Shown in pieces: positions 9,016-18,386 of a DNA stretch of 64,000 bases. The stretch covers positions 26,510 to 90,509 of the forward strand of contig NZ_ABXA01000012.1 of NCBI RefSeq assembly GCF_000173355.1. Direction: 5' to 3'. Made by a program: the position numbers and the translations under genes. Position 1 is the first letter of the stretch; every line of letters begins with the position of its first letter. The notes below the pieces were generated by a model. That model saw nothing but the letters and a program-made list of their open reading frames with translations, did not search any database and was not told the DNA's origin. This DNA is from Anaerococcus hydrogenalis DSM 7454. Its GTDB lineage: Bacteria > Bacillota > Clostridia > Tissierellales > Peptoniphilaceae.

Positions 9016-9021
9016 AAAGTA

Positions 9022-9092
9022 AAACCCCATTTCGAATAAAGAAAAGTTTAAAAGCTAGACTTTACTTTCACCCGAAATGGGTGTTTTTTATT
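9022..9092 (+). terminator. terminator of the asr operon
   Basis: Arms CCCCATTTCG and CGAAATGGGTG enclose about 45 bases and are followed by T-rich sequence. The long loop makes it less typical, but the stem is 9-10 bp. Confidence 0.65.
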
Positions 9093-9182
9093 TTGTAAAA
9101 CAATAAAATTCTTATGAAAGTTTTGATTTTTATAGGAATTAAAATAAATTTAATTTTTAAATAGCTAGCTTTAGGCTAGGAC

Positions 9183-9220
9183 TTGACAATCGTTAACTGT
9201 TAATGTACACTATATACAGT
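9183..9220 (+). promoter_or_regulatory. promoter with YtrA-type operator
   Basis: TTGACA (9183-9188) and TACACT (9206-9211) are 17 bp apart. An inverted repeat ACTGT (9196-9200) / ACAGT (9216-9220), with inner TGTA/TACA, covers the -10. GntR regulators of the YtrA type bind such palindromes, so the downstream regulator probably represses itself and its exporter. Confidence 0.6.
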
Positions 9221-9231
9221 AGGAGGAATAA

Positions 9232-9609
9232 ATGGATATTAAGATCAAATACTCGAGTAAGGATCCCATATATTTACAAATTAAAAACCAAATAAGAGAT
9301 GCAATTTTAAATGATGAGATAGAAAAAGACAAGGCTCTTCCTTCTATTAGACTTTTAGCAAAAGAGCTTAGAGTTAGTGTAGCTACAACGAAAAGAGCCT
9401 ATGATGAACTTGAAAAAGATGGTCTAATTAATTCTGTTCCTGGTAAGGGAAATTTTGTTAAAGATCAAAATCCAGAATTAATCAGAGAAAAATTTTCATT
9501 AAAAATTGAAGACCATCTAAGAGAAGTTATTAAATTGTCTAAACTTGCAGGAATTTCAAAAAAAGAAATTATTTCTCTTATGGATATATTGGAGCAAGAT
9601 TATGAATGA
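9232..9609 (+). CDS. GntR-family regulator, YtrA subfamily
   Basis: A 125-residue regulator with an N-terminal winged helix (residues 8-78; IYLQIKNQIRDAILNDEI, LPSIRLLAKELRVSVATTKRAYDELEKDG) and a short C-terminal dimerisation helix pair instead of a ligand domain. This is the YtrA design, which controls adjacent ABC transporter genes. AGGAGGA precedes the start. Its end overlaps the ATPase gene by 8 bp, and the promoter just upstream carries a palindrome. Confidence 0.88.
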   Translation: MDIKIKYSSKDPIYLQIKNQIRDAILNDEIEKDKALPSIRLLAKELRVSVATTKRAYDELEKDGLINSVPGKGNFVKDQNPELIREKFSLKIEDHLREVIKLSKLAGISKKEIISLMDILEQDYE

Positions 9610-10468
9610 TATATTAAAAATAAAAAGCCTTAGCAAATCTTTGAATGATTTTTATCTTGGACCTTTGGATTTATCTATCAAAAGAGGGTCTATCCTTGGC
9701 TATATTGGAGAAAATGGAGCAGGAAAATCTACTACAATAAAGTTGATTTTGGGCGATATGGAAAAAGATTCTGGGCAAATTTATATTTTTGGTAAAAAAA
9801 TTGAAGATTTGACAGAAGATGAAAAGAAGAAAATTGCCTTTGTATTTGAAGATTTTTTCTTTCCTCAAGAGATGAATGTTAAGGAAGTAGAAAAATTTCA
9901 TTCTATGTATTATGGAAATTATTGGGAGAAGGAAAAATTTAATAAGCTTGTTAAAAGATTTAATCTTCCAGAAAAAAAGAAAATTTCTACTTTTTCTAGA
10001 GGTATGAAGATGAAATTGTCATTAATTTTGGCCCTAAGCCACAAGGCAGAGCTTTTGATTTTGGATGAGGCGACAAGTGGGCTTGATCCTGTAGCAAGGG
10101 ATGATATTTTGGATATACTTTTGGAATTTATCCAAGATGAAAATAATAGCATTATGATTTCATCCCATATTTTGTCAGATTTGGAAAAAATTGCTGATGA
10201 AATTGCCTTTATACATAGGGGAAAATTAATTTTTGTAGAAAGTAAAGATATATTGGAGGAAGAGTACGGTATAGTTTCTCTTTCCAAAGAAGAATTTGAA
10301 AGCCTAGATAAAAGTGCCATAATTTCTGTAAGAGATTATAAATTTGGCAAGGAATGTTTGGTGAAAAAACAATTACTTCCTGAAAGTCTTGAGGTTGAAA
10401 ATGCAAGTGTGGAAGAGATTATGGTTTATATGATAAAGGAGAAATACAATGAAAGCCTTGATATATAA
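9602..10468 (+). CDS. ABC transporter ATP-binding protein
   Basis: A 288-residue ATPase with Walker A GENGAGKST, a variant signature STFSRGMKMKL in place of LSGGQ, Walker B ELLILDEATSGLDP and the switch histidine in ISSHIL. It is of the type that works with small ABC-2 permeases in YtrA-controlled exporters. The ATG at 9602 overlaps the regulator's end; a longer reading from 9545 lies wholly inside the regulator and lacks a ribosome-binding site. It overlaps the permease gene by 20 bp. The substrate is unknown; cell-wall antibiotic stress is the usual inducer of the family. Confidence 0.88.
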   Translation: MNDILKIKSLSKSLNDFYLGPLDLSIKRGSILGYIGENGAGKSTTIKLILGDMEKDSGQIYIFGKKIEDLTEDEKKKIAFVFEDFFFPQEMNVKEVEKFHSMYYGNYWEKEKFNKLVKRFNLPEKKKISTFSRGMKMKLSLILALSHKAELLILDEATSGLDPVARDDILDILLEFIQDENNSIMISSHILSDLEKIADEIAFIHRGKLIFVESKDILEEEYGIVSLSKEEFESLDKSAIISVRDYKFGKECLVKKQLLPESLEVENASVEEIMVYMIKEKYNESLDI

Positions 10469-11081
10469 AGATTTGATTTCAATAAAAAAAGCCTTAATTT
10501 TACAATTTGTAATTATAATTGGCTTGGGACTTTATTTTTACAAAGAAAATCAATTGGTTTTAATTCCATTGTTTTTTATCTTGGTTCCAGTAATACTTTT
10601 GGGTATGGTTTTTGGAATTGACAACCAATATTCTACAAATAAGTACCTGGTTTCAAGTGGAATTTCTAGGAAAAAAATTGTTATTTCAAGGTATTTGATA
10701 ATTTTATTTATGGCTCTTTTTTCAATATGCCTATCCTTTGTAGTAGGATTTGACAAAAATCCCCTTACAAAAGAAATTCCCATGCTCTTAATTTTATCAT
10801 CCTTATTTTTTGTAACTAGCATAGTTGGAGTTATTGAACTTCCTTTGATGTATAAGTTTGGGGCAGAAAAGGCAAGGCTAGTCTTTGTGATTTTATACTT
10901 TGTCGTATTTGCATTTTTCTCAACCGTCTCTTCAAACAAAGAATGGCTTTTGGAATATGTAAATAAGGGCTTAAGCATGGATAAGACTCTTTTAGCTCTA
11001 TTGATATTTGTCATAACAATAATATTTCATCTACTTTCAATTTTTTCTTCAATTAAAATTTTTGAAAATAAAGATTTTTAA
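10449..11081 (+). CDS. ABC-2 type permease
   Basis: A 210-residue membrane protein with six predicted helices, beginning MKALIYKDLISIKKAL, the usual N-terminal amphipathic start of ABC-2 permeases of the YtrC/D or BcrB kind. It is the last gene of the regulator-ATPase-permease operon and is followed by a terminator. It probably dimerises to form the channel for the ATPase. Confidence 0.8.
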   Translation: MKALIYKDLISIKKALILQFVIIIGLGLYFYKENQLVLIPLFFILVPVILLGMVFGIDNQYSTNKYLVSSGISRKKIVISRYLIILFMALFSICLSFVVGFDKNPLTKEIPMLLILSSLFFVTSIVGVIELPLMYKFGAEKARLVFVILYFVVFAFFSTVSSNKEWLLEYVNKGLSMDKTLLALLIFVITIIFHLLSIFSSIKIFENKDF

Positions 11082-11089
11082 AGACAGGA

Positions 11090-11107
11090 TTTATTTCCTG
11101 TCTTTTT
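11090..11107 (+). terminator. intrinsic terminator
   Basis: AAAGACAGG and CCTGTCTTTTT flank a short ATTTATTT loop. Confidence 0.85.
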
Positions 11108-11189
11108 CATATTAATGATTATTTGACTTATTTTTTATAATTCATATAGTTATAATAGATATATAAAATTTCCTAACAAAGGAGAAAAA

Positions 11190-12140
11190 ATGGAGTATAT
11201 ATATAAATTTGATACGGATAATGGGTTTGAAATGACTGATATATCCAGTTTTTATGATGTAATAGAAGATGATGATTTTTACTTAATGTATTTGGGAAAG
11301 GCAAGCTTTATTGATTTTGCCAAAACTTATAACCTAGATGATGCCATAATTGATTTACTTATGTCAGATACGGCAAAAAAATCTTATATGGCAGTTGAGG
11401 ATAATTATACCTTTGCCATTCTTGAAATGCTGGATATTATGGGAAATCTTGAAACATCAGACCTAATAGGATTTTACATAGAAAATAACAGGCTTATAAT
11501 TGTTGATATGTATGATAGAGACCAGTCAACAACAGAGGCCTTTAGAAAGATGCTTACAAAGAAATTTTCAGCGAGGTCTCCTGGAAGGCTTTTAAAATAT
11601 TTTATAACAGCCCTTGTAAACAACCATACAAGAATTTTTAACCAAATAAAAAATTCAACAGCTGATGTAGAAGATGCTATTATAAAAAATAGAAATTTCA
11701 GAAATAGTATAGAGGTAATTTCTGATAACAGGCACAAGGCCCTTAATTTGTACGCTTCCTACGAAAGGCTTCTTGATACTTTGGAAGTTTTTATGGAAAA
11801 TGAAAATGAAATATTTGATGACGATGATATAAAACACCTAAAGTCAGTTTTATTTAGGGTGGAAAGATATTCCTCAAATATTTCCTACTTAAGTGGATAT
11901 ATAACAAATGTCAAAGATTCATACACATCAAAAATGGATCTTTCTATGAATAATACCATGAAAGTTTTGACAGTTGTTACAACAATATTTACACCAATTA
12001 CTATAATAACAGGTTGGTATGGAATGAATTTTGAAAATATGCCAGAGCTAAAGTGGAATTTTGGCTATATGTATGTAATTGGAATTTCTTTGATTAGTGT
12101 GATTTTAGTTTACTTATTATTTAAAAAGTTTGATAGGTAA
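11190..12140 (+). CDS. CorA-type divalent cation transporter
   Basis: A 316-residue CorA-family Mg2+/Co2+ channel. The large N-terminal cytoplasmic domain ends in a long stalk helix, then two membrane helices (about residues 257-275 and 290-310) are joined by the signature loop YGMNFENMPE. GGAG lies seven bases before the ATG. It stands alone between a terminator and a repeat element. Confidence 0.9.
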   Translation: MEYIYKFDTDNGFEMTDISSFYDVIEDDDFYLMYLGKASFIDFAKTYNLDDAIIDLLMSDTAKKSYMAVEDNYTFAILEMLDIMGNLETSDLIGFYIENNRLIIVDMYDRDQSTTEAFRKMLTKKFSARSPGRLLKYFITALVNNHTRIFNQIKNSTADVEDAIIKNRNFRNSIEVISDNRHKALNLYASYERLLDTLEVFMENENEIFDDDDIKHLKSVLFRVERYSSNISYLSGYITNVKDSYTSKMDLSMNNTMKVLTVVTTIFTPITIITGWYGMNFENMPELKWNFGYMYVIGISLISVILVYLLFKKFDR

Positions 12141-12218
12141 TATATAAGAAACTTATCTTAAAAAATATAAATATTAGAAGCTAAAAGAAAAGAAAATTAA
12201 CAAATAAATATAATTAAT

Positions 12219-12294
12219 AGATCTCTCGAAACAAAAACACATTTTCTAGGTGAATTTCTTCCTAATTTTACATTGTTTAGTAGTCGAGAGATCT
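12219..12294. repeat. palindromic element E1 (outer arms only)
   Basis: AGATCTCTCGA and its exact inverse TCGAGAGATCT enclose 54 bases. The inner CTCGAGATGGGT part found in most copies is missing, so this is the simplest member of the family. It sits just downstream of corA. Confidence 0.75.
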
Positions 12295-12348
12295 CTTTTA
12301 TATCAATACTCTCATTATCAAAATTTTAGTATTTCATTAATCTAAAAC

Positions 12349-13065
12349 CTACAAGCCAAAAATAAACCTACAAATCCCAAATATTAACAAATGAACTGGA
12401 TAGAATAAATAATTGAATAATTTATTTTGTTTTCCTTTTTCTCCATTATAAAACTGAATTGTCAAAAATCCTAAGAAACAGTAAACTTCTTTTATTATGA
12501 CAAGGTAGGACAAAAGGCAGGATAGGGGTCTTTTGTTGTAGAAAAGGTAGAGGATAAAAATTATTATTATGGAATAATAATCGTAGTCAAAGGATAGAAG
12601 GGTTGCAATTATGGCATTTACTCCTACTATTAATATGGAAAGAATAAGCCAAGTGTATTTATTTTTGATTTTTTCTTTTAATTTATCGACAATAATTAGG
12701 GTCAAAAGTCCAAGAGCAAGGGCCCACATAATATTTTGTGATCTATTATTTATAAAAACTTTTGATTGGAACATATCATAGGGAATTTCTGATATTATGG
12801 CGAAAATCAAAAGATTTCTTAGATATTTAAATCTTGATTTTGTTTTATAAAAGCCTTCTACAACCATAAAGGCAAAAATCGGAAAGGCGATTCGTCCGAT
12901 TATATCGAAAATTGTAGATATGGCCACAAGGGGCTGCTGGTAATTTAAATATGGGGTGATAATCGCCTTATTAAAATGGTCGATAAACATTGAAATAAAG
13001 GCAATATATTTTAAGACTGCTCCGTTTATTTGGTATTTTTCTTGTATTTGTTTTAATTTTTCCAT
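12349..13065 (-). CDS. TraX-family membrane protein
   Basis: A 238-residue protein with seven or eight hydrophobic segments. The pattern LKYIAFISMFIDH near the N-terminus, the conserved GRIAFPIFAFMVVEGFYKT and SEIPYDMF mark the TraX family, named for acetylation of F pilin and here a chromosomal member of unknown substrate. Related integral membrane acyltransferases modify surface molecules. It stands alone; no conjugation genes are present, so a plasmid-transfer role is unlikely. Confidence 0.82.
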   Translation of the reverse strand: MEKLKQIQEKYQINGAVLKYIAFISMFIDHFNKAIITPYLNYQQPLVAISTIFDIIGRIAFPIFAFMVVEGFYKTKSRFKYLRNLLIFAIISEIPYDMFQSKVFINNRSQNIMWALALGLLTLIIVDKLKEKIKNKYTWLILSILIVGVNAIIATLLSFDYDYYSIIIIFILYLFYNKRPLSCLLSYLVIIKEVYCFLGFLTIQFYNGEKGKQNKLFNYLFYPVHLLIFGICRFIFGL

Positions 13066-13237
13066 GTTTTCCTCTTTCTTTTTGGTATTTTTATATTATA
13101 CTATTATACTATATTTTATTTTACGTTATCTATTTTTGGAAATTATATTTACTGGTAATAAATTAAAGATTTTAAATTTTTATATAATTGGTTAAAAATT
13201 AAAGATATACTAGGTGAATATTATAAAGAGAATAAAA

Positions 13238-13422
13238 GAGATCTCTCGACAGGCTCGAGATGGGGTATGTATTTACCTATTTTTATTTACTATGAATGGA
13301 GTTAAATTAAGCTTAAAAATATTAAAAGGATTATAATAAAACTTAGAATGATTATTAGCCTTATACTTTAGCAATCAAACAAGGAAAATCAAACCCCATC
13401 TCGAGCGAAGTCGAGAGATCTC
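13238..13422. repeat. palindromic element E2
   Basis: Left arm GAGATCTCTCGACAGGCTCG and right arm ending GTCGAGAGATCTC flank about 130 bp of A/T-rich DNA that ends with an ACTTTAGCAAT motif. It is a complete two-arm copy of 185 bp lying between the traX-like and hppA genes. Confidence 0.85.
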
Positions 13423-13524
13423 ATGGAAAAGTAAGTATATAAATATAGTATGTATTTAAAAATAAAAATAAACTTAAAAATCACAAAAACCTATATATCT
13501 CATATAATAAAAAATTAGCTAAAA

Positions 13525-13567
13525 AAATAAGCTGCTACAAAAATTATTGTAACAGCTTTTATTTTTT
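13525..13567 (-). terminator. terminator of hppA
   Basis: AAGCTGCTACAA and TTGTAACAGCTT form an almost perfect stem with A and T runs on both sides. It lies just past the hppA stop and could work in both directions. Confidence 0.75.
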
Positions 13568-13571
13568 TATA

Positions 13572-15533
13572 TTAGATAAATAATCCTGCACATACAACAG
13601 ATACTACTGTTATAAGTTTTACTAGGATATTAAGTGATGGTCCGGATGTATCTTTGAATGGATCTCCTACTGTATCACCTACTACTGCAGCGTGATGGGC
13701 TGGTGAATTTTTACCGCCTTCTGCTCCAGATTCTATAAATTTCTTAGCGTTATCCCAAGCTCCACCTGCGTTTGACATAAATATTGCCATTAATACGCCT
13801 GTAACTAGGGCTCCTGCTAATAGTCCACCAAGTGTTTCAGCTCCAAATACTTTTCCTACAAATAATGGTACTACTATAGCAAGTGCTCCTGGTATTACCA
13901 TTTCTTTTAGGGATGCTCTTGTTGAAATATCTACACAAGATGCATAGTCTGGTTGGTCTGTTCCTTCTAGGATACCTGGTTTTTCTCTAAATTGTCTTCT
14001 TACTTCGTTGATCATTTCTGTTGCAGCTTTTCCTACTGAATTCATTGTCAAAGCTGAGAATAAGAATGGTAACATTCCACCTACAAACATTCCTGCAACT
14101 ACTTTTGAATCAAGTAATGAAAGATTGTCAAGGTTTAATGTGCCTGTGTAGGTTACGAATAATGAAAGTGCAGTTAAGGCTGCAGATCCAATCGCAAATC
14201 CTTTACCAATTGCTGCTGTTGTGTTTCCTACTGAATCAAGGCTATCTGTGATTTCACGAACAGATTCTTCAAGTCCACTCATTTCAGCAATTCCACCGGC
14301 ATTATCAGAAATTGGTCCGTAAGCATCAACTGTTACTGTTGTTGCTGTGATTGAAAGCATTCCTACTGCTGCTAGGGCAATTCCGTACATTTGCATTGTG
14401 TGGAATGATACTAAAATTCCTACAGCTATAAGGATGATTGGTCCAACTGTTGAAAGCATACCACTTGAAAGACCTGCTATAATGTTTGTTGCAGCTCCTG
14501 TTTGACTTTCTTCAGCTATTCTTTTTACTTGACTATATTTTTCAGATGTGAATACTTCTGATAAAAATCCTATTGCAATTCCTACGAGTATTCCAACAAC
14601 TATACATATAGCAGCTTTTATATTTCCAAAGAAAATTGGTGAAAGTATAAATGATGCTATAAGAACTATTGCTCCTGATAGATAAATTGTCATCATTAGT
14701 GCTGATTGTGGTGATTTTTGTTTCTTTCTTAAGAATAAGAAAGCAGCAAGGATTGATGCGACAATTCCTATTGATGATAATACAAGTGGGAATCTAATTC
14801 CTGCATCTCCAAAGATTGAAAAACCTAGAACCATTGATGAAAGGATTGCTCCTGAATATGATTCGAAAAGGTCAGCTCCCATTCCAGCAACGTCTCCTAC
14901 GTTATCTCCTACGTTATCAGCGATAACTGCTGGGTTTCTTGGGTCATCTTCTGGGATTCCTTTTTCAACTTTTCCTACAAGGTCAGCTCCAACGTCTGCA
15001 GCTTTTGTGTAGATTCCTCCACCAACTCTTGCAAAAAGTGCAACTGAACTTGCTCCAAATGAGTAACCCATAAGGATTGCTGGGTCTCTAAATATTAAAT
15101 AAACAATTCCAACTCCCAAAAGTCCAAATCCTGTTACAGCAAATCCCATTACAGATCCACCAGCAAAGGCAACTTTAAGAGCTGAAGAAAGACCACTTTC
15201 CTTAGCTTCGTTTGTACATCTAGCATTTGAGGCTGTAGAAATTCTCATACCTACATAACCTGCTGCCATTGATAATAAGGAACCAAAGATATAACAAATC
15301 ATGGTACTTACGTTGATAAAAATTGCTATAAGAATTGCGACAACAATCACAAAAATAATAACGTATTTATACTCACGAGATATAAATGCCATAGCTCCTT
15401 CTTTAATATTTCCTGATATAGCTCTCATTTTATCGTTTCCTTCGCTAACTGGAAGTATATTTGTTTTAATTTGCAATGCCATAAAACAAATTGCGATAAC
15501 TGCTACTATAACAGGTAAAAAATCAGATAACAT
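13572..15533 (-). CDS. hppA: membrane-bound pyrophosphatase, probably K+-dependent and Na+-pumping
   Basis: A 653-residue, about 16-helix pyrophosphatase that couples PPi hydrolysis to ion export. The catalytic signatures DVGADLVGKVEKGIPEDDPR, DNVGDNVGDVAGMGADLFES and the late NAGGAWDNAKK and DTVGDPFKDTSGPS are intact. The segment GNTTAAIGKG has Ala where K+-independent enzymes have Lys, which marks the K+-dependent class; most clostridial members of that class move Na+. That ion assignment is inference. AGGAGGAG precedes the ATG. It is monocistronic. Confidence 0.92.
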   Translation of the reverse strand: MLSDFLPVIVAVIAICFMALQIKTNILPVSEGNDKMRAISGNIKEGAMAFISREYKYVIIFVIVVAILIAIFINVSTMICYIFGSLLSMAAGYVGMRISTASNARCTNEAKESGLSSALKVAFAGGSVMGFAVTGFGLLGVGIVYLIFRDPAILMGYSFGASSVALFARVGGGIYTKAADVGADLVGKVEKGIPEDDPRNPAVIADNVGDNVGDVAGMGADLFESYSGAILSSMVLGFSIFGDAGIRFPLVLSSIGIVASILAAFLFLRKKQKSPQSALMMTIYLSGAIVLIASFILSPIFFGNIKAAICIVVGILVGIAIGFLSEVFTSEKYSQVKRIAEESQTGAATNIIAGLSSGMLSTVGPIILIAVGILVSFHTMQMYGIALAAVGMLSITATTVTVDAYGPISDNAGGIAEMSGLEESVREITDSLDSVGNTTAAIGKGFAIGSAALTALSLFVTYTGTLNLDNLSLLDSKVVAGMFVGGMLPFLFSALTMNSVGKAATEMINEVRRQFREKPGILEGTDQPDYASCVDISTRASLKEMVIPGALAIVVPLFVGKVFGAETLGGLLAGALVTGVLMAIFMSNAGGAWDNAKKFIESGAEGGKNSPAHHAAVVGDTVGDPFKDTSGPSLNILVKLITVVSVVCAGLFI

Positions 15534-15750
15534 AAACTCCTCCTATTTTTAATATTTACCTTTCTATTATATAACATAATATAGATATAAACAATTGTTT
15601 TTGATAGAATCTTGGGAAAACATGAGAAAATTCTTGGGATTTATGAAAATTTTTAAAAATTTATAGGAAAATTAGGACTTTAGGAATAAAATAAATAAAA
15701 CCCAAAGATAATCCAAGGTAAAAATCAAATTATCATAACAGTACAATCCA

Positions 15751-15922
15751 GAGATCTCTCGACTGGGCTCGAGATGGGTTATACTTCGTTTAGTTTATAT
15801 TAACGTAAATAAATAATTAATTATAAAGTCAATATGAGAATATTGAGAAAACAAGAACTTTAGTAATAAATCAAAAAGAGCTATTACCCATCTCGAGCGA
15901 ATGTAATGAGTCGAGAGATCTC
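15751..15922. repeat. palindromic element E3
   Basis: A complete copy, with left arm loop CTGGGC and a right arm containing CGAATGTAATGAG. The 50 bp before it, starting ATAATCCAAGG, and the interior recur in E4, so E3 and E4 are a tandem duplication with a period of about 266 bp. Confidence 0.88.
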
Positions 15923-16016
15923 ATTCAAGAAGTAAAGCGAGATAAAAAGTAAATATTTAAAGAAATATCCTTAAATAATCCAAGGTAAAAATGGATTATC
16001 ATCACAATACAATCCA

Positions 16017-16261
16017 GAGATCTCTCGACAAGCTCGAGATGGGTTATACTTCGTTTGTCTTATTATAAATGTAAATAAATAATTAAATAAAAGTCAATAT
16101 GAGAATATTGAGAAAATAAGAACTTTAGCAATAAAATAAAGACAATAATCACCCATCTCGAGCTGATAAATATGCCTTGATTTGGCATATTTATCCCTAA
16201 AACTAGTGAAAAACACGGAAAAGTTTGCGAAGCAAACGAGTTTTAGTAGTCGAGAGATCTC
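16017..16261. repeat. palindromic element E4 with nested module B
   Basis: The second unit of the tandem pair. Its right arm is expanded by about 90 bp inside the CTCGAG/GTCGAG loop: a hairpin GATAAATATGCC / GGCATATTTATC, then CCCTAAAACT and a second hairpin around GTTTGCGAAGCAAAC. The same two-hairpin module, with compensating changes, is found in E11 and E20. Confidence 0.85.
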
Positions 16262-16484
16262 ATTGATTAAGTGAATATAAAAATAATTAATGCACAAAAA
16301 ATAATAATTCACACAGTTAATAGGTTTATATGTAATAAGAAAATTTACGGTTTTAAGGCTATGGATTAAAAAATAATTGTAAAATTAAATAAATGTTTCG
16401 AGTAGTGGATTTATTCTCTGCTCGTTTTTTGTGTATAATTAGTTATGGAAATTGTCAAAATTTATATAATTATAAAGGAGAATT

Positions 16485-17432
16485 ATGTTTAGTAAAATTT
16501 TTAGAAAAGTACCAGCTGCTTTGATTGTTGTTCCAATGCTTTTTGCAGCTTTTATAAATTCATTTTTTCCCAAGTTTTTTAACCTTGGTCCAACCTCATC
16601 TTCAATCGCATCTGTTGATGGGCTTAATGCTATTATTTCGATAACTTTAGTTGCTGTAGGAAGTCAACTTACATTATCTAGATTAAAAAAAGCCCTTAGT
16701 CGTGGTCTTACTTTGTTTATTTCTAAATGGGTAAGCTCTATTGTTTTAGGTTTTATTTTTATAAAACTTTTTGGAAATAAGGGGATTTTTGGTATAAGTA
16801 GTCTTTGTTTTATAGCTGCAATTTCTAATCAAAATAACTCTATTTTTGTAGGTCTTATTAATGATTATGGAGATGAATATGATATGGCATCAGCAGCTAT
16901 TACTTCTATTATTTCTGTACCAATTTTTACTTTTTTAACTCTTTCAATTTTAAAAGTAGCCGATATAACTCCATCATCAATTCTAGATTTAGCCCTTCCA
17001 ATTCTTGTTGGAATTTTTCTTGGAAATATTGACAAGGATTTTTGCAAATTTCTTGGACAAAGTCAAAAGTATATATTAGTATTTTTGGGTTTTTCTATCG
17101 GGGCAAGTATTAATCTTTCTACAATAATTGAAGGGGGACTAGGAGGAATTATTTTAAGTATTTTGACAGTTTTGTCTGCATTTTTATTTACAGTTCCAGC
17201 AGATATTTTAATAAATAAAAGACCAGGCTGGGCAGCAATTTCAATTTATACTGCAGCAGGAAATGCTATTATTGTCCCAGCTTTGGTTTCAGATCTAGAT
17301 AAATTACGGCAAGCAACAAGGGCAATCTCTCAAGCTCAACTTGGTACAGTAGTAATTTTTACATCAATTTTGGTTCCTATTGTGGTAGGCTTGTGGAATA
17401 AAAAATTTGGTGTAGAAAAAATTAAAAGATAA
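16485..17432 (+). CDS. kdgT: 2-keto-3-deoxygluconate permease (KdgT family)
   Basis: A 315-residue membrane carrier with about ten helices, matching KdgT for proton-coupled uptake of 2-keto-3-deoxygluconate. Recognisable segments are KVPAALIVVPMLFAAFINSF at the start, LVAVGSQLTL, CFIAAISNQNNSIFVGL and the late TAAGNAIIVPALV. GGAG lies five bases upstream of the ATG. No kdgK or kdgA neighbour is present, so the true substrate could be another sugar acid or organic acid. It is monocistronic. Confidence 0.85.
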   Translation: MFSKIFRKVPAALIVVPMLFAAFINSFFPKFFNLGPTSSSIASVDGLNAIISITLVAVGSQLTLSRLKKALSRGLTLFISKWVSSIVLGFIFIKLFGNKGIFGISSLCFIAAISNQNNSIFVGLINDYGDEYDMASAAITSIISVPIFTFLTLSILKVADITPSSILDLALPILVGIFLGNIDKDFCKFLGQSQKYILVFLGFSIGASINLSTIIEGGLGGIILSILTVLSAFLFTVPADILINKRPGWAAISIYTAAGNAIIVPALVSDLDKLRQATRAISQAQLGTVVIFTSILVPIVVGLWNKKFGVEKIKR

Positions 17433-17676
17433 AAATTTTAAGGTAAAAAAATATAATTTTAAATCAATACATAAATTTAGGTGAAAATATCCTATATAGA
17501 CTATAAATATATGTTTATGTAGCATATTTATCCATAAAAGAAAGACGAAAATAAAAAAATGTAAATGAGAATAGCTTTAGTATGTTGTATTATAAATTAA
17601 ATATAATTATAAATAAAGTAAGTACTTAAAAGATTAAAGATTTAGGTGAAAATTTAGAAAAAATATATCAAATAAT

Positions 17677-17723
17677 AAAAAAAGGATATTTCAAAATACT
17701 TAATACTTTGAAATATCCTTTTT
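17677..17723. terminator. bidirectional terminator between kdgT and the yitT-like gene
   Basis: A long stem, AAAAAGGATATTTCAAA paired with TTTGAAATATCCTTTTT across 11 bases, has A on one side and T on the other. The rest of this 294-bp gap (17433-17676) is A/T-rich and shows nothing else. Confidence 0.85.
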
Positions 17724-17726
17724 AAT

Positions 17727-18386
17727 TTAGCTTTTAGCTTGCTTTAAATTCCCTTGACATACTTGCCATGCTGGTATTTCCATTTTTAATTCAAATTGTC
17801 CTATCAAAAATGATGAGATAATTGTTGTTAAAAATGAATAAATCAAGTGTCCAAATGGAATATAAATTAATGATAAGCCAAGGACCAAATAATCTGTAAA
17901 CAAGTAGGCTCTTGAGATAGGCCACTTTGTTTTTTTGGAAATTGTCATTGCCAAGGCGTCATCGCCTCCTGCACATCCTCCGGCTGTAACTGCTATTCCA
18001 CAACCACATCCTATAAATATTCCACCAAATATGGCAGCAAGGAAAGGCATATCATATAGGCTTGGAATTACTGGTCCAATAAAATCAAAAATCCAATAAA
18101 ATACTGCAAACATTATAGTTGCAACAATTGATTTTTTTAAAAATATTCTTCCAAGCATTGAAAATCCTAAAAGATAGCATAGACCATCTAAAATTGGTGT
18201 TGTGTAGGCAAGATTCATATTAAAGGCTTTTTTTAAAAATAAACCGAGTCCCAAAACTCCACCTTCAGTTATTTGTGCTTGTTCGTGGACATTTATTACC
18301 CCAAAGGCCATAATGGCACAACCAAGGGAAATAATCAAAAATTCTTTTTTCGTAACTTCTAAACTTCTCAGAAATTTTCTGAGCAT
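17727..18386 (-). CDS. YitT-family membrane protein
   Basis: A 219-residue protein with five or six membrane helices. The DUF161/YitT pattern is visible: FGVINVHEQAQITEGGVLGL near the start, a Cys/Gly-rich FGGIFIGCGCGIAVTAGG segment, then GGDDALAMTISKKTKWPISRA. It lacks the C-terminal DUF2179 domain of full YitT proteins. The ATG at 18386 was chosen over a GTG at 18395 because AGGAG lies 8-9 bases upstream of it. The function is unknown. A 260-nt structured leader with an internal terminator precedes it. Confidence 0.8.
   Translation of the reverse strand: MLRKFLRSLEVTKKEFLIISLGCAIMAFGVINVHEQAQITEGGVLGLGLFLKKAFNMNLAYTTPILDGLCYLLGFSMLGRIFLKKSIVATIMFAVFYWIFDFIGPVIPSLYDMPFLAAIFGGIFIGCGCGIAVTAGGCAGGDDALAMTISKKTKWPISRAYLFTDYLVLGLSLIYIPFGHLIYSFLTTIISSFLIGQFELKMEIPAWQVCQGNLKQAKS

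Noticed and set aside
12349..13065. TraX gene as evidence for a conjugative element
   Set aside because: No relaxase, type IV secretion, integrase or replication gene accompanies it; chromosomal TraX homologues are common.
16094..16312. A 72-codon minus-strand open frame within element E4
   Set aside because: It lies inside the repeat and its nested hairpins, has no ribosome-binding site and no counterpart in the other copies.
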